Shown piece by piece: positions 42,480 to 53,241 of a stretch of 64,000 nt of DNA. Each line of letters starts with the position of its first letter. Position 1 is the first letter of the stretch. The stretch covers positions 248,001-312,000 of the forward strand of contig NZ_QGTQ01000003.1 in assembly GCF_003182255.1 (NCBI RefSeq), in the 5' to 3' direction. Source of the DNA: Paenibacillus cellulosilyticus (GTDB lineage Bacteria; Bacillota; Bacilli; Paenibacillales; Paenibacillaceae). The position numbers and the translations under genes are program-made. The notes beneath the pieces were generated by a model. That model saw only the letters and a program-made list of their open reading frames with translations. It ran no database searches and had not been told where the DNA came from.

Positions 42480-43601
42480 ATGTGCAATGAGAAGAAGCGC
42501 AAAATGATGATTATGCTGCATCAACTGCCAGGCGTCGGTTGGAAATCGATTAAACGCGCAATGGATGCGGAGCTGTGGAACCGTACCTCATTAAGCAGCG
42601 CAGATGTATGGTTATCGGCAGGATTTCGTCCAGAGGCAGCCGGTGAGGCAGCTAGACGTTTCTCTGACAGCGAATCGGGGTATGATTCTATCATATCAAG
42701 CTACTCTCAGCGTAATGCCGACATCATCACGATTGATGATGAGGAATACCCGAATATGCTTCGGAATATCCATGAGCCGCCTTGGGTGCTATATGCGATC
42801 GGCAGGCTAGACCTGCTGCATCGGCATTCGGTCTCTATCGTAGGTACACGCACGCCTACCGCTTACGGTAGACATATGACCAAGGAACTGGCTACTGGCT
42901 TCGCACGGCGCGGCCTGACGGTCGTCAGCGGCCTTGCTAGGGGTATTGATGGGGTGGCGCATGAATCGTCCGTCACGCTGGCAGGAAGCACGATCGCAGT
43001 GCTTGGGACACCGCTGGACCGAATCTATCCACCTCAGCATGCCTCACTATTCCGACAAATCGCGGTAGAAGGGCTGTTGTTGACGGAGGTACCGATCGGG
43101 ATGGCGTTCCATCCGGGCTATTTTCCACTGCGTAATCGCATTATTGCCGGCTTGTCTGCAGGAACGGTCGTAATCGAAGCTGCTGCGCGAAGTGGTTCGC
43201 TTATCACTGCCGAGCAGGCATTCGCGTTTGACCGTGAATTGTTCGCTCTACCGGGACCTGTAACATCGCCGAAGAGTGCCGGAACAAACGGACTGCTTGC
43301 CGAACGCAAGGCAAATGCGATATTATCGGTCGAGGATTGGTTTAAGCATTTACCGTATACCAGTTATTCGAGTGAGGACGATCAGCGTCATGAGCAGTAC
43401 GAAAACGCTAGAAATTCGGCTGAAGAATTGACGGGAGATGCCAAGCTCGTATACGATCTGCTGCTTGATCGCCCTTGTACAGCAGACGACCTGCATGAGG
43501 CTACTGGAATACCGCTTGGACTTTTGCACGCTGTTCTGATAAATTTATGTATAACTCGCAGGATACATCAACAGAACGGCTCTACATATTCCATTATTTA
43601 A
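42480..43601 (+). CDS. dprA: DNA processing protein DprA (Smf)
   Basis: A 373-residue protein that loads RecA onto incoming single-stranded DNA during transformation. The Rossmann core is clear: [12 protein letters not shown] (near 125), [20 protein letters not shown] (near 147), [14 protein letters not shown] (near 215), [17 protein letters not shown]-terminal winged-helix-like domain occupies about 315-373. ATG 42480 is 8 bases after GGAGG, favoured over ATG 42465. With comM nearby it suggests retained competence functions. Confidence 0.95.
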   Translation: MCNEKKRKMMIMLHQLPGVGWKSIKRAMDAELWNRTSLSSADVWLSAGFRPEAAGEAARRFSDSESGYDSIISSYSQRNADIITIDDEEYPNMLRNIHEPPWVLYAIGRLDLLHRHSVSIVGTRTPTAYGRHMTKELATGFARRGLTVVSGLARGIDGVAHESSVTLAGSTIAVLGTPLDRIYPPQHASLFRQIAVEGLLLTEVPIGMAFHPGYFPLRNRIIAGLSAGTVVIEAAARSGSLITAEQAFAFDRELFALPGPVTSPKSAGTNGLLAERKANAILSVEDWFKHLPYTSYSSEDDQRHEQYENARNSAEELTGDAKLVYDLLLDRPCTADDLHEATGIPLGLLHAVLINLCITRRIHQQNGSTYSII

Positions 43602-43623
43602 TGCTGGGAGAGGAGGACGCTTA

Positions 43624-45738
43624 ATGGCGGATTCGCTCGTTATTGTCGAGTCGCCTGCCAAGGCGAAGACGATCGGCAAATATTTGGGCAGCAAATATAT
43701 CGTGAAAGCGTCCATGGGGCATATTCGTGATTTGCCGAAAAGCCAAACTGGCGTGGAAGTCGAGAACGGCTTCCAACCAAAATATATAACGATTCGAGGT
43801 AAAGGTAACGTCCTGAAGGAATTGAAGGATGCAAGTAAAAAAGTAAAACATGTCTTTCTCGCAGCCGACCCCGATCGCGAAGGGGAAGCGATTGCTTGGC
43901 ATCTCGCTCACTACTTAGAGTTAGATGAAGCAAAAAGCTGCCGTGTCGTTTTTAACGAAATTACGAAGCAGGCCGTGAAAGATGCGTTCAAGACACCAAG
44001 ACCTATTAATATGGACTTGGTTAATGCCCAGCAAGCGCGCCGCATCTTGGATCGACTGGTGGGTTATAAGATCAGCCCGCTGCTGTGGAAGAAGGTTAAG
44101 AAAGGCTTGTCCGCTGGCCGCGTACAATCGGTTACGGTGAAGCTCATTATCGATCGCGAGAACGAGATTGAAGCGTTCGTGCCAGAAGAGTATTGGACAA
44201 TAACCGCGCGTTTGAACAAAAACGGTAACGCGTTCGAAGCGAAATTTTATTCGATCGCAGGAGAGAAGCGGGAACTCGGTAACGAAGCGGATATGCAGGC
44301 CGTGCTTGATGCGATGAATGGTGCTCCATTCACGGTCAGCGATGTTCGTGAGAAGGAACGTCTCCGCAATCCGGCACCGCCTTTCATTACAAGTTCACTT
44401 CAACAGGAAGCAGCAAGGAAACTTGGTTTCCGCGCATCGAAGACGATGTCCGTCGCTCAACAGCTGTATGAAGGTGTCGATCTTGGCAAAGAAGGTACGG
44501 TCGGTCTGATTACTTATATGCGTACAGACTCGACGCGTATCTCTCCGGTTGCACAGGAAGAAGCAAAAGGTTTTATTGAGAATAAATATGGGCCGTCTTA
44601 TTTTCCGGAAGAGCCGCGTATTTATTTGAAGAAGAACAGCAATGCGCAGGATGCGCACGAAGCGATTCGTCCGACATCGGTGCTTCGCGAGCCGGATCAA
44701 ATGAAGGAATTCCTGACCCGCGATCAGCTTCGCCTATACAAGCTTGTATGGGAGCGTTTCGTTGCTAGTCAAATGTCATCTGCCGTGCTTGATACGATGA
44801 CAGTTGATCTTAATGCGAACGATACGGTATTCCGCGCGGTTGGTTCCAAGGTGAAATTCGCCGGCTTTATGAAGGTTTATGTCGAAGGCAATGATGACGG
44901 CACGACGAACGACGATGATAAGTTCCTGCCGGCACTTGCAGCAGGCGATCTCATTACGACGGATTCGATCGAGCCGAAGCAGCACTTTACACAACCGCCA
45001 CCGCGCTATACGGAGGCACGTCTGGTTAAGACGCTCGAGGAGCTGGGCATTGGTCGTCCAAGTACGTATGCGCCAACGCTGGAGACCGTTCAGAAGCGTG
45101 GATACGTTGCGATCGAAGAGAAGAAATTTATTCCAACGGAGCTGGGCGGGCTTGTAAGCCAGCTGATGGAAGAGTTTTTCCCCGAGATTCTCGATGTAGA
45201 GTTCACTGCACAAATGGAAGACGAGCTCGATCACGTTGAAGAAGGTACAGAGAACTGGGTAAAGGTGCTGTCCGAGTTCTACGAATCGTTCGAGAAGCGG
45301 CTTGAATTTGCTGAGAACGAAATGAAGGAAGTTGAGCTTCAGGACGAAGTGTCTGACGAGTTGTGTGAAAAGTGTGGCAAACCAATGGTTTACAAAATGG
45401 GCCGGTTCGGCAAGTTCCTTGCTTGCTCGGGATTCCCGGATTGCCGCAATACGAAGCCGATCGTTAAAGACATTGGCGTTGCGTGTCCGAAATGCGCCAA
45501 GGGCAGCATCATCGAGCGGCGCAGTAAGAAAGGCCGTGTATTCTACGGCTGCAACCTGTATCCGGAATGCGATTTCGTATCATGGGATAAGCCGGCAGGG
45601 GTACCTTGTCCATCCTGTGGAGGCTTGATGGTCGAGAAACGAAGCAAAGCAGGCGTTAAGCTGCAATGTACGGTTTGCGATCATAGCGAGCAGGTTGCAG
45701 AGGATAGTGAAGAGGATCACGAACAAGAACAGGCATAA
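43624..45738 (+). CDS. topA: DNA topoisomerase I
   Basis: A 704-residue type IA topoisomerase relaxing negative supercoils. The TOPRIM domain begins [14 protein letters not shown] (4-17) with the acidic [13 protein letters not shown] (near 82); the active-site tyrosine is in [14 protein letters not shown] (near 300). Three four-cysteine zinc ribbons close the protein (CEKCGKP, CPKCAKG, CPSCGGL from about 580). RBS GGAGAGGAGGACGCTTA. Confidence 0.98.
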   Translation: MADSLVIVESPAKAKTIGKYLGSKYIVKASMGHIRDLPKSQTGVEVENGFQPKYITIRGKGNVLKELKDASKKVKHVFLAADPDREGEAIAWHLAHYLELDEAKSCRVVFNEITKQAVKDAFKTPRPINMDLVNAQQARRILDRLVGYKISPLLWKKVKKGLSAGRVQSVTVKLIIDRENEIEAFVPEEYWTITARLNKNGNAFEAKFYSIAGEKRELGNEADMQAVLDAMNGAPFTVSDVREKERLRNPAPPFITSSLQQEAARKLGFRASKTMSVAQQLYEGVDLGKEGTVGLITYMRTDSTRISPVAQEEAKGFIENKYGPSYFPEEPRIYLKKNSNAQDAHEAIRPTSVLREPDQMKEFLTRDQLRLYKLVWERFVASQMSSAVLDTMTVDLNANDTVFRAVGSKVKFAGFMKVYVEGNDDGTTNDDDKFLPALAAGDLITTDSIEPKQHFTQPPPRYTEARLVKTLEELGIGRPSTYAPTLETVQKRGYVAIEEKKFIPTELGGLVSQLMEEFFPEILDVEFTAQMEDELDHVEEGTENWVKVLSEFYESFEKRLEFAENEMKEVELQDEVSDELCEKCGKPMVYKMGRFGKFLACSGFPDCRNTKPIVKDIGVACPKCAKGSIIERRSKKGRVFYGCNLYPECDFVSWDKPAGVPCPSCGGLMVEKRSKAGVKLQCTVCDHSEQVAEDSEEDHEQEQA

Positions 45739-45822
45739 CGCCTGTACGTATGCATCATTACAACGTGCTGTCCGTCTATTAGAGACGGCAGCCGTTTTCA
45801 TTCCGAAAGGTAGGTTTGCACA

Positions 45823-47142
45823 TTGTCTTCTTTTCCTAAAGTAACGGTCGTCGGCGCCGGTCTCGCTGGCAGTGAGGCTGCTTGGCAAATCGCGTCGCAA
45901 GGCGTACCCGTTACCTTATACGAGATGCGTCCAGTCACACGAACACCAGCACATCATACCGATAAATTCGCTGAGCTCGTCTGCAGTAATAGCTTGCGGG
46001 CCAATGGACTAACGAATGCAGTAGGTGTATTAAAGGAAGAAATGCGTCAGATCGGTTCGCTTATTCTAAGCAGTGCCGACCGTAACGCGGTACCAGCAGG
46101 CGGCGCATTGGCTGTTGACCGCGATGGCTTCTCCGGTGATGTAACGAACTCGCTTCGCGAGCATCCGCTCATCGAGGTTCGCAACGAGGAGCTTACGTCG
46201 ATTCCTGAGGATGGCATCGTCGTTATTGCGACAGGCCCGCTGACGGCGCCTTCGCTTTCTCAGAGCATTCAAGGGCTGCTAGGCGAGGAGTACTTCTACT
46301 TCTATGATGCAGCTGCACCAATTATCGAGAAGGATTCCATCGATATGAGCAAGGTTTACCTTGCTTCCCGTTACGATAAAGGCGAAGCTGCTTACTTGAA
46401 CTGCCCGATGACAGAGGAAGAGTTCAATACGTTCCATGATGCCCTTATTACAGCTGAGAAAGCAGAACTCAAAGAATTCGAGAAAGAAGTATACTTCGAA
46501 GGGTGCATGCCGATCGAAGTTATGGCTTCACGCGGCAAGCAAACCGTATTGTTCGGACCTATGAAGCCGGTTGGCCTAATTAATCCGCATACGGGCAAGC
46601 TGCCATATGCCGTTATCCAGCTGCGTCAGGACAACGCTGCAGGGACGTTATACAACATGGTTGGCTTCCAGACTCATTTGAAGTGGGGCGAACAGAAACG
46701 CGTCTTCTCGCTGATTCCAGGGCTTGAGAATGCAGAATTCGTTCGTTATGGCGTTATGCACCGCAATACATTCATCAACTCGCCAAGCTTGCTGAATGCG
46801 ACATATCAGTTCAAAGGCCGTGACAACCTGTTCTTCGCTGGTCAGATGACAGGCGTTGAAGGTTATGTTGAGTCGGCAGCTTCTGGCTTGATTGCCGGCC
46901 TTAACGCTGGTCGTGTTGCACGTGGTCTTGAGCCGCTTGTACTGCCGGCGGATACGACGCTTGGCAGCATGGCGCAGTACATCACGACAGCTGATTTCAA
47001 ACACTTCCAGCCAATGAACGCAAACTTCGGGTTGTTCCCACCGCTGGAGAAACGAATGAAAAGCAAACGGGATAAGAATGATGCAATTGCAAATCGTGCA
47101 CTAGCATCGATCGAGCAATTCAAGCGCGAGCATCTGAGCTAA
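45823..47142 (+). CDS. trmFO: methylenetetrahydrofolate--tRNA-(uracil54-C5)-methyltransferase
   Basis: A 439-residue FAD enzyme making m5U54 in tRNA with methylene-THF. FAD-binding [18 protein letters not shown] is at 7-24; [13 protein letters not shown] (near 51) and [18 protein letters not shown] (near 345) are signatures of the Gid/TrmFO group. The start is TTG 45823 behind AAAGGTAGGTTTGCACA. In Bacillus the next gene is codV (xerC); here it is absent. Confidence 0.96.
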   Translation: MSSFPKVTVVGAGLAGSEAAWQIASQGVPVTLYEMRPVTRTPAHHTDKFAELVCSNSLRANGLTNAVGVLKEEMRQIGSLILSSADRNAVPAGGALAVDRDGFSGDVTNSLREHPLIEVRNEELTSIPEDGIVVIATGPLTAPSLSQSIQGLLGEEYFYFYDAAAPIIEKDSIDMSKVYLASRYDKGEAAYLNCPMTEEEFNTFHDALITAEKAELKEFEKEVYFEGCMPIEVMASRGKQTVLFGPMKPVGLINPHTGKLPYAVIQLRQDNAAGTLYNMVGFQTHLKWGEQKRVFSLIPGLENAEFVRYGVMHRNTFINSPSLLNATYQFKGRDNLFFAGQMTGVEGYVESAASGLIAGLNAGRVARGLEPLVLPADTTLGSMAQYITTADFKHFQPMNANFGLFPPLEKRMKSKRDKNDAIANRALASIEQFKREHLS

Positions 47143-47190
47143 TAAATTTTTGCTATTTTCTGAATCTCGCATATCATTTCGAATTAGGTT

Positions 47191-47228
47191 TTCAACAACC
47201 CGATCCTACACGATCGGGTTGTGCTGAA
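47191..47228 (+). terminator. hairpin after trmFO
   Basis: CAACCCGATC / GATCGGGTTG (10-bp stem, 6-base loop), extended by TTCA / TGAA. The downstream side is not T-rich. Confidence 0.55.
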
Positions 47229-47231
47229 GAC

Positions 47232-47370
47232 GAAGCTTATGCTTTCGAAGTAGGTTATTGCAATTGATTTCTGCGAATCAACAAAAGCAATAACCGGCTT
47301 ATGCTTACGATGCTGGTTTTCTAAGATCAATCATCACAGATGATTGGTTGCTCAGAAAACTTAAAGGAGG
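47232..47370 (+). promoter_or_regulatory. hslV leader: two tandem motif-plus-hairpin units
   Basis: Unit 1: GCTTATGCTTTCGAAG (47235-47250), then stem GGTTATTGC / GCAATAACC (47253-47295) with inner TTGATT / AATCAA. Unit 2: GCTTATGCTTACGATG (47297-47312), then GTTTTCT / AGAAAAC (47316-47360) with inner AATCATC / GATGATT. Unit 2 ends two bases before the ribosome-binding site AAAGGAGG. The same motif occurs before fabG. Function unknown. Confidence 0.55.
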
Positions 47371-47377
47371 TCCATTC

Positions 47378-47920
47378 ATGGAGATGCAATTTCATGCGAC
47401 GACCATATGTGCGGTGCGGCATAATGGCCAAGGCGCTATAGCAGGCGACGGACAAGTGACGTTCGGTAACAGCATGGTGATGAAGAGCACCGCGAAGAAG
47501 GTGCGCAGGCTGTATCGTGGGCAAGTCGTAGCTGGGTTCGCTGGCTCGGTTGCTGATGCGATTACACTGTTCGAGAAGTTTGAAGGCAAGCTGGAGGAGC
47601 ATCACGGCAACCTGCAGCGTGCAGCTGTAGAGCTGGCCAAGGAATGGCGCTCCGACCGAGTGCTTAGACGATTGGAAGCTATGATGATCGTCATGGATGC
47701 AACTGGACTCCTTCTCATTTCGGGAAATGGTGAAATTATCGAGCCAGACGACGGAATTCTCGCAATCGGTTCCGGTGGCAGCTTTGCACTTGCCGCAGCA
47801 AGAGTATTGAAGCAGCATGCGACGCATATGGAAGCAAAGGATATGGCAAGGGCTGCGCTGGAGACAGCGGCAGACATTTGTGTATTTACAAACCGTAATA
47901 TTATCGTAGAGCAAGTGTAA
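47378..47920 (+). CDS. hslV: ATP-dependent protease subunit HslV (ClpQ)
   Basis: A 180-residue N-terminal-nucleophile peptidase that forms the HslUV chamber. [26 protein letters not shown] (5-30) includes the TT pair; the nucleophile may be a threonine here or the residue exposed by processing, whereas B. subtilis ClpQ uses an N-terminal serine. GDGQVTFG and [12 protein letters not shown] are family marks. ATG 47378 lies after AAAGGAGGTCCATTC; hslU follows 56 bp later. Confidence 0.95.
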   Translation: MEMQFHATTICAVRHNGQGAIAGDGQVTFGNSMVMKSTAKKVRRLYRGQVVAGFAGSVADAITLFEKFEGKLEEHHGNLQRAAVELAKEWRSDRVLRRLEAMMIVMDATGLLLISGNGEIIEPDDGILAIGSGGSFALAAARVLKQHATHMEAKDMARAALETAADICVFTNRNIIVEQV

Positions 47921-47976
47921 CCGTCCTATCGTAATGAGCGTGTATATCATTCAATAACCGGCGGAGGGATGTTAAT

Positions 47977-49377
47977 ATGGGCAACGAGTCATTGACACCA
48001 AGACAAATTGTCGCGGAACTGGATAAGTACATTGTCGGCCAGAAGCAAGCCAAACGTTCCGTTGCGATCGCTTTACGGAACCGTTATCGGAGAAGCAGAC
48101 TCGCTGAAGAACTGCGCGATGAGATTGCACCGAAGAACATTCTCATGATCGGACCGACTGGTGTCGGTAAAACCGAGATCGCCCGCCGTCTCGCGAAGCT
48201 TGTGCAAGCTCCTTTTGTCAAAGTAGAAGCTACGAAATTTACAGAAGTCGGTTACGTAGGTCGTGACGTGGAGTCGATGGTACGTGACCTTGTAGAGACT
48301 GCGATCCGTATTGTGAAGGCAGAACGGACTGAGGCCGTGAAAGATCGTGCAGAGGTGCTCGCGAACGAGCGTATTATTTCGTTGCTGGTTCCATCGCCGA
48401 AGAGCGCTAAACCGCAAAAGAATCCGTTTGAAATGCTATTTGGCGGTCAACAATCAAAAGAAGAAGACGACGAGCCCGTGCATGATGCTCCGACGGCAGA
48501 ACAGCGTAAAGCGATCAAGGAAAAGCTGGCTGCTGGTCTGCTTGAGAATGAGCTTATTGAAATCGAAGTTGAAGACAATTCGCCCAATATGCTCGATATG
48601 CTGTCGGGTCAGAATGGCGAAGGTATGGGTGGCATGAACATGCAGGAGCTGTTCGGCCAATTTATGCCGAAGCGTTCGAAAAAGCGTAAGCTTCGGATTA
48701 AGGAAGCGCGCAAAGCGCTGACGCAAGAAGAAGCGAACAAGCTGATCGACATGGATGACGTTATTTCGGAATCCGTTACTCGCGCAGAGCAATCTGGCAT
48801 TATTTTCATAGATGAAATTGACAAAATTGCAAGTCCGTCAAGAGGCGCAGGTCCTGATGTTTCCCGTGAAGGGGTTCAGCGCGATATTCTTCCTATCGTT
48901 GAAGGCTCTACCGTCATGACCAAATATGGTCCGGTCAAAACGGATTATGTTCTGTTCGTGGCAGCAGGTGCATTCCATGTTGCGAAGCCGTCGGATCTCA
49001 TTCCCGAGCTGCAAGGTCGTTTCCCGATTCGTGTTGAATTGACTTCCTTGAGTTTGGATGACTTCGTCAATATATTGAAGGAACCGAAGAATGCGCTCAT
49101 CAAGCAGTATGCTGCGTTGCTTGAAACAGAAGGTATTGCGATCGAATTCTCTGATGAAGCGATTCGTGAGCTTGCCTCGATTGCAGCAGATGTGAACAAA
49201 AACACCGAGAATATCGGTGCAAGACGTCTCCATACCATTCTAGAAAAGCTGCTTGAGGATCTTTCGTTTGAAGCGCCAGAGCTTCAATTGGAGCAGATTA
49301 CGATCACCCCTGAATATGTAAGGGAGAAACTGGGCAGCATCGCGCAAAACCGCGATTTGAGCCAGTATATTTTGTAG
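47977..49377 (+). CDS. hslU: ATP-dependent unfoldase HslU (ClpY)
   Basis: A 466-residue AAA+ ring that unfolds substrates for HslV. Walker [18 protein letters not shown] (near 60), the pore loop in [11 protein letters not shown] (near 88), a 140-residue I domain, Walker [13 protein letters not shown] (near 270) and sensor region GRFPIRVEL (near 348) are seen. The C-terminus ends QYIL, fitting docking into HslV. RBS GGCGGAGGGATGTTAAT. Confidence 0.97.
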   Translation: MGNESLTPRQIVAELDKYIVGQKQAKRSVAIALRNRYRRSRLAEELRDEIAPKNILMIGPTGVGKTEIARRLAKLVQAPFVKVEATKFTEVGYVGRDVESMVRDLVETAIRIVKAERTEAVKDRAEVLANERIISLLVPSPKSAKPQKNPFEMLFGGQQSKEEDDEPVHDAPTAEQRKAIKEKLAAGLLENELIEIEVEDNSPNMLDMLSGQNGEGMGGMNMQELFGQFMPKRSKKRKLRIKEARKALTQEEANKLIDMDDVISESVTRAEQSGIIFIDEIDKIASPSRGAGPDVSREGVQRDILPIVEGSTVMTKYGPVKTDYVLFVAAGAFHVAKPSDLIPELQGRFPIRVELTSLSLDDFVNILKEPKNALIKQYAALLETEGIAIEFSDEAIRELASIAADVNKNTENIGARRLHTILEKLLEDLSFEAPELQLEQITITPEYVREKLGSIAQNRDLSQYIL

Positions 49378-49404
49378 CGGCTGTTTGTTCGGGAGGATAC
49401 AACA

Positions 49405-50175
49405 ATGACTCTTCTGTCAAAAACAAGAACGTTGAATAGGCTGCTCCAGCGGGCAGCCGGCAAGGCACTCAATTTCCGCGAAATGGCGGAGGTGCTGAGC
49501 GCAACGATGCAAGGCAATGTATTCGTTGTAAGTCGTAAGGGAAAAATTCTTGGCTGCGCGGCCATTGGCGCTTATGAACACGATCATATGCGTATGATGT
49601 CGATGAGTGAACTTCGTTTCTCGAACGAGAGCAATGAACGTTTTCTGCATCTGCAGGAGACGGTAACAAACGCAGATCCAGATCCTGGTGTCGTTGAGGT
49701 ATTCCCGCTGTTGTCCGGACAGCGTACGATGACTGTGGTGCCGATTATCGGTGGTGGTGATCGGCTTGGCACACTTGTACTAACGCGTGACGCAGAAATG
49801 TTCGGAGACGAGGATTTAATTCTGGCCGAGTACGGGTCAACGATTGTCGGAATGGAAATTTTACGTGAGCGAGCCGAAGAAGTCGAACTGGAAGCGAGAA
49901 GTCGTGCAGTTGTTGCAGTGGCTGTTGGCTCACTTTCATTCAGCGAGATGGAGGCGGTCGAGCATATTTTCGAGGAGCTAGAGGGGAAAGAAGGACTACT
50001 CGTCGCTTCGAAAATTGCAGATCGTGTCGGCATCACACGTTCAGTTATTGTAAATGCTCTTCGCAAGCTTGAAAGCGCTGGCGTGATAGAGACGCGGTCC
50101 CTGGGGATGAAAGGAACATATATCAAAATTTTGAATCCCCAGTTGCTGGTAGAACTAGATAAAATGAAGGCTTAA
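49405..50175 (+). CDS. codY: GTP/branched-chain-amino-acid sensing regulator CodY
   Basis: A 256-residue global repressor of nutrient-limitation genes. A GAF domain (about 1-155, [30 protein letters not shown]) binds isoleucine/valine, and the C-terminal winged helix ([41 protein letters not shown], 203-243) is nearly invariant in the family. RBS CGGGAGGATACAACA. In Bacillus it closes the codV-clpQ-clpY-codY operon just before the fla/che operon, as here. Confidence 0.98.
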   Translation: MTLLSKTRTLNRLLQRAAGKALNFREMAEVLSATMQGNVFVVSRKGKILGCAAIGAYEHDHMRMMSMSELRFSNESNERFLHLQETVTNADPDPGVVEVFPLLSGQRTMTVVPIIGGGDRLGTLVLTRDAEMFGDEDLILAEYGSTIVGMEILRERAEEVELEARSRAVVAVAVGSLSFSEMEAVEHIFEELEGKEGLLVASKIADRVGITRSVIVNALRKLESAGVIETRSLGMKGTYIKILNPQLLVELDKMKA

Positions 50176-50200
50176 ATGAATAAATAAGGCGTTAGTATGA

Positions 50201-50238
50201 AAGCCCTGTCTTTGGAACTCAAAAGATAGGGCTTTTTT
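50201..50238 (+). terminator. terminator of codY
   Basis: AAGCCCTGTCTTT / AAAAGATAGGGCTT (12-13 bp, loop GGAACTC) runs into six T. Confidence 0.88.
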
Positions 50239-50276
50239 CTTATTGTACATATTTAGGAATTTGTTGAAGATTAATC

Positions 50277-50340
50277 ATGTCGGCAAAACTCGACAGATTA
50301 CCATATTATTTTTAATAATTTGGTGTCGAAGAAAGAAGGA
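50277..50340 (+). promoter_or_regulatory. region upstream of flgB with TGTCG repeats and a 0A-like box
   Basis: TGTCG-N8-CGACA (50279-50296) is an inverted repeat and TGTCGAA (50334-50340) is an exact match to the Spo0A box core. ATTATTTTTAATAAT lies between. No clear sigma-D promoter (TAAA-N15-GCCGATAT) is visible before flgB. The flagellar operon promoter must lie in this 200-bp gap. Confidence 0.4.
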
Positions 50341-50402
50341 ATACATCGCTTCAGGTTGAATAGTGTTAAGAGATCATGAACAAGAAAGCGGGGGAACAAT
50401 CG

Positions 50403-50813
50403 GTGAAATTGTTAAGTGGCGCTGACTTTCGACGTTTGGAATCAGCGGTTCAGTCGGCTGAGCTGAGACAGCAGGTCATATCGGATAATGTCGCAAATGT
50501 CGACACTCCGAATTTCAAGCGCTCCGAAGTATTGTTTGAGGATCTGCTGACAGAGGCAATGGGCACTAGTGAAGGTTCAATTTCGGGCTTCAGAACAAAT
50601 GCCAAGCATATTCCAATAGGGCAATCGTCGGAAGTACCTGCTCCTATCGTCGTACAAGACGAGACCAGCTCGATAAACAATAACGGCAATAACGTTGATA
50701 TTGATCGAGAGATGTCACTGCTAGCCAAGAACCAACTCGCGTACAATTTGTACATCCAGCAAGTGAACCATGATGTGTCGATGATGAAAACCGCAATCGA
50801 TGGGAGGGTTTAA
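50403..50813 (+). CDS. flgB: flagellar basal-body rod protein FlgB
   Basis: A 136-residue proximal rod protein and first gene of the fla/che operon. The rod signature ISDNVANVDTPNFKRSEV is at 28-45 and the C-terminal heptads (MSLLAKNQLAYNLYIQQVN) match FlgB. GTG 50403 is chosen because homologues begin near this point; ATG 50376 would add nine residues and has no ribosome-binding site. flgC follows 4 bases later. Confidence 0.93.
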   Translation: MKLLSGADFRRLESAVQSAELRQQVISDNVANVDTPNFKRSEVLFEDLLTEAMGTSEGSISGFRTNAKHIPIGQSSEVPAPIVVQDETSSINNNGNNVDIDREMSLLAKNQLAYNLYIQQVNHDVSMMKTAIDGRV

Positions 50814-50817
50814 TTAG

Positions 50818-51291
50818 GTGAAGCTTAGCGGCGGTTTTGACGCGAATGCATCGGCATTGACAGCGCAGCGACTTCGGATGGATGTCATTTCATCCAACAT
50901 TGCCAATGCGGAAACGACTCGCGCCAAGTATGTAGATGGTAAATTTGTCCCTTATGCTCGTAAGATGGTTGTGATGGAGCCGACTAGTCCGAATTTCTCA
51001 GACATGCTGTCCAACCAGCTGAATGGAAGTGGTACAAGCAGCAGTACAGGCGGCACAGCATCCCCTGGTGTGAAAATAACCCAAATCGTTGAAGATCAAA
51101 CACCTTTCAAACTTGTTTATAATCCTAGTCATCCAGATGCGGATGAAGATGGATACGTACAAATGCCAAACGTTGATATTGCAAAAGAAATGATCGATAT
51201 GATTTCTGCTACTAGAGCTTATGAAGCGAACGTAACGGCATTGAACTCCAACAAAGCCATGTTTGCCAAAGCACTTGAAATCGGAAAGTAA
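50818..51291 (+). CDS. flgC: flagellar basal-body rod protein FlgC
   Basis: A 157-residue rod protein. SGGFDANASALTAQRLRMDVISSNIANAETTR (3-34) and the C-terminal MPNVDIAKEMIDMISATRAYEANVTALNSNKAM are typical of FlgC. The start is GTG 50818 behind GGGAGGGTTTAATTAG. Confidence 0.96.
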   Translation: MKLSGGFDANASALTAQRLRMDVISSNIANAETTRAKYVDGKFVPYARKMVVMEPTSPNFSDMLSNQLNGSGTSSSTGGTASPGVKITQIVEDQTPFKLVYNPSHPDADEDGYVQMPNVDIAKEMIDMISATRAYEANVTALNSNKAMFAKALEIGK

Positions 51292-51311
51292 ACATGACGG
51301 AGGGATAAACC

Positions 51312-51620
51312 TTGATTCAATCTTTAAAATCAATCCCAATTCAATCGATTCAAACAAGCAATGCACTTACTTCGAACGTTCAAGCTACGCCAGCTGAAGT
51401 AACTCAATCATTCGGCGACTTCCTGCAGCAGGCTATCGAAGGGGTTAGCGCACAGGAGAAGGAAGCACAAGCGACAACTGTTAAGTTTATGGCAGGACAA
51501 GCTGACGTATCGCAAGTTATGATCGCCTCGCAGCAAGCAGAATTAAGCCTTCAGCTCACTTCTCAAATTCGCAATCGCGTAGTTGAAGCTTATCAAGAGA
51601 TTATGCGAACGCAATTATAG
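51312..51620 (+). CDS. fliE: flagellar hook-basal body protein FliE
   Basis: A 102-residue adaptor between MS ring and rod. SFGDFLQQAIEGVSAQEKEA (33-52) and DVSQVMIASQQAELSLQLTSQIRNRVVEAYQEIMRTQL (65-102) are diagnostic. TTG 51312 follows GGAGGGATAAACC. Confidence 0.95.
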   Translation: MIQSLKSIPIQSIQTSNALTSNVQATPAEVTQSFGDFLQQAIEGVSAQEKEAQATTVKFMAGQADVSQVMIASQQAELSLQLTSQIRNRVVEAYQEIMRTQL

Positions 51621-51661
51621 TTAGAGAAATGAGCGGGTACAGCAATGGGTGAGGTGACATT

Positions 51662-53230
51662 GTGAATGAGACATTCGCCCGGTATCGCGAAAGTATTTCG
51701 CGGTGGTGGGGACAGACAGGTAAGAAGCAGCGAATTTGGCTTGGCGCAACACTAGGACTAATTATCTTATCGATAATTTTATTAACTTACATATTCTCAA
51801 GAACAGAATACGAAGTTGCATTCACTAACTTGGATTCAACCGATTCTGCAGCAGTAATGAATTACTTAGATAGCAGCGGTATCGGTTATAAGCTGTCGAG
51901 TGACGGCAAGAGCATTTCAGTACCAAGTGCAGTATCATCGCGAGTTAAAATCGACGTCGGTTCGCAAGGGCTCGTCCGTAACGGATCGATCGGTTTCGAA
52001 TCGTTCGCAGAAAGCTCCTCCGCTTGGGGAGAAACGCAAAATGTGTTCGATGTAAAATATCGCAACGCACTTAACGGAGAAGTTCAACAGCTTCTCAACA
52101 ACATGAAAGGCGTTGAGTGGTCGAAAGTTCTCGTAACACTTCCGGAAGAAAGCGTATTTGCAAACGAGGATGGCGACAAAGCGATTGCATCGATCTCGAT
52201 GAAGTTTGTAAGCGGCTATCGCCCGACGCAGAAAGAAATCGATGGATACTTCAACCTAGTAAAAACGGCCGTTCCGAAACTGGCCATTGAAGATATCACG
52301 ATCGCAAGTCCAGAAGGACAACTTCTCTCTTCCGAACAAAGTGATGGCGTAACGAGCACAGATTCGGCTGATCAATTGTTCACGATTCAGCGCAAGTACG
52401 AAAGTGAATTAAAGAAGAACATTCAACAGTACTTGAGCACAATTATCGGTGAGGGTAATGTGGCGGTATACATTGCCAGCAGCCTGAACTTTGACAAGAC
52501 GACTTCCGAACAAAACCTGCTTCAACCGCTTGAGAACAATAACAACAACGGTGCATTGATCAGCTCGCAAGATAATAACAAATCGTCAACGAACAGCGCT
52601 TCCGATGCAGGCGGCGTTCCAGGAACAGGCGAAACGGATGTACCAGGTTATCAATCAACGGATTCGGGCAATGCTTCTTCCGAAGAATCGTCCAGTATTC
52701 GAAACTACGAATACAGCCGGATCAAGAATATTGTTGAGTCCAGCCCGTTCATGATCAAAGACTTGACGATCAGTGTTGGTGTCAACTCGGCTGCTCTTAA
52801 AGACGACGCTCAAACGCAAATTACGAACTACGTTAAACAAATTCTTCGCACGCAGCTGGCGCAATCGGGTCTCGATGTTTCGAGTGATGCTGTAGTAAGT
52901 CAGCGTGTGACGGTTATGGCGCAAGATTTTGTGATCGATGGCTCAGCTTCGCAATCGTCTAAACTTAGCACGGCATGGATTGCGGGTATCGGAGCTGCAG
53001 CAGTAGCGTTGATCGCGGGATTGGTATTCTTCGTAAGACGTAAACGTAAGCAAAATGAACAACTGATGACAGCGGCAGCAGCGGCTGAACCGGTTCGGGT
53101 CGAATATCCGACGATTGATCTGGAAAATGTGACGAACGATCATCAGGTGAGGAAAAATCTTGAGACGCTGGCCAAGCGCAAGCCGGAAGAATTCGTCAAT
53201 CTCCTTCGGACTTGGCTTGTAGATGAATAG
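51662..53230 (+). CDS. fliF: flagellar MS-ring protein FliF
   Basis: A 522-residue membrane protein forming the MS ring. Two membrane helices, about 25-45 (IWLGATLGLIILSIILLTYIF) and 442-462 (WIAGIGAAAVALIAGLVFFVRRKRK), enclose the periplasmic ring-building region with YEVAFTNLDSTDSAAVMNYLDSSGI (51-75). The C-terminal tail (PEEFVNLLRTWL) binds FliG. GTG 51662 follows GGGTGAGGTGACATT. Confidence 0.97.
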   Translation: MNETFARYRESISRWWGQTGKKQRIWLGATLGLIILSIILLTYIFSRTEYEVAFTNLDSTDSAAVMNYLDSSGIGYKLSSDGKSISVPSAVSSRVKIDVGSQGLVRNGSIGFESFAESSSAWGETQNVFDVKYRNALNGEVQQLLNNMKGVEWSKVLVTLPEESVFANEDGDKAIASISMKFVSGYRPTQKEIDGYFNLVKTAVPKLAIEDITIASPEGQLLSSEQSDGVTSTDSADQLFTIQRKYESELKKNIQQYLSTIIGEGNVAVYIASSLNFDKTTSEQNLLQPLENNNNNGALISSQDNNKSSTNSASDAGGVPGTGETDVPGYQSTDSGNASSEESSSIRNYEYSRIKNIVESSPFMIKDLTISVGVNSAALKDDAQTQITNYVKQILRTQLAQSGLDVSSDAVVSQRVTVMAQDFVIDGSASQSSKLSTAWIAGIGAAAVALIAGLVFFVRRKRKQNEQLMTAAAAAEPVRVEYPTIDLENVTNDHQVRKNLETLAKRKPEEFVNLLRTWLVDE

Positions 53231-53241
53231 AGGTGGTCGGC

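Noticed and set aside
50241-50402. Sigma-D promoter for flgB
   Set aside because: No TAAA-N15-GCCGATAT match could be found in the gap.
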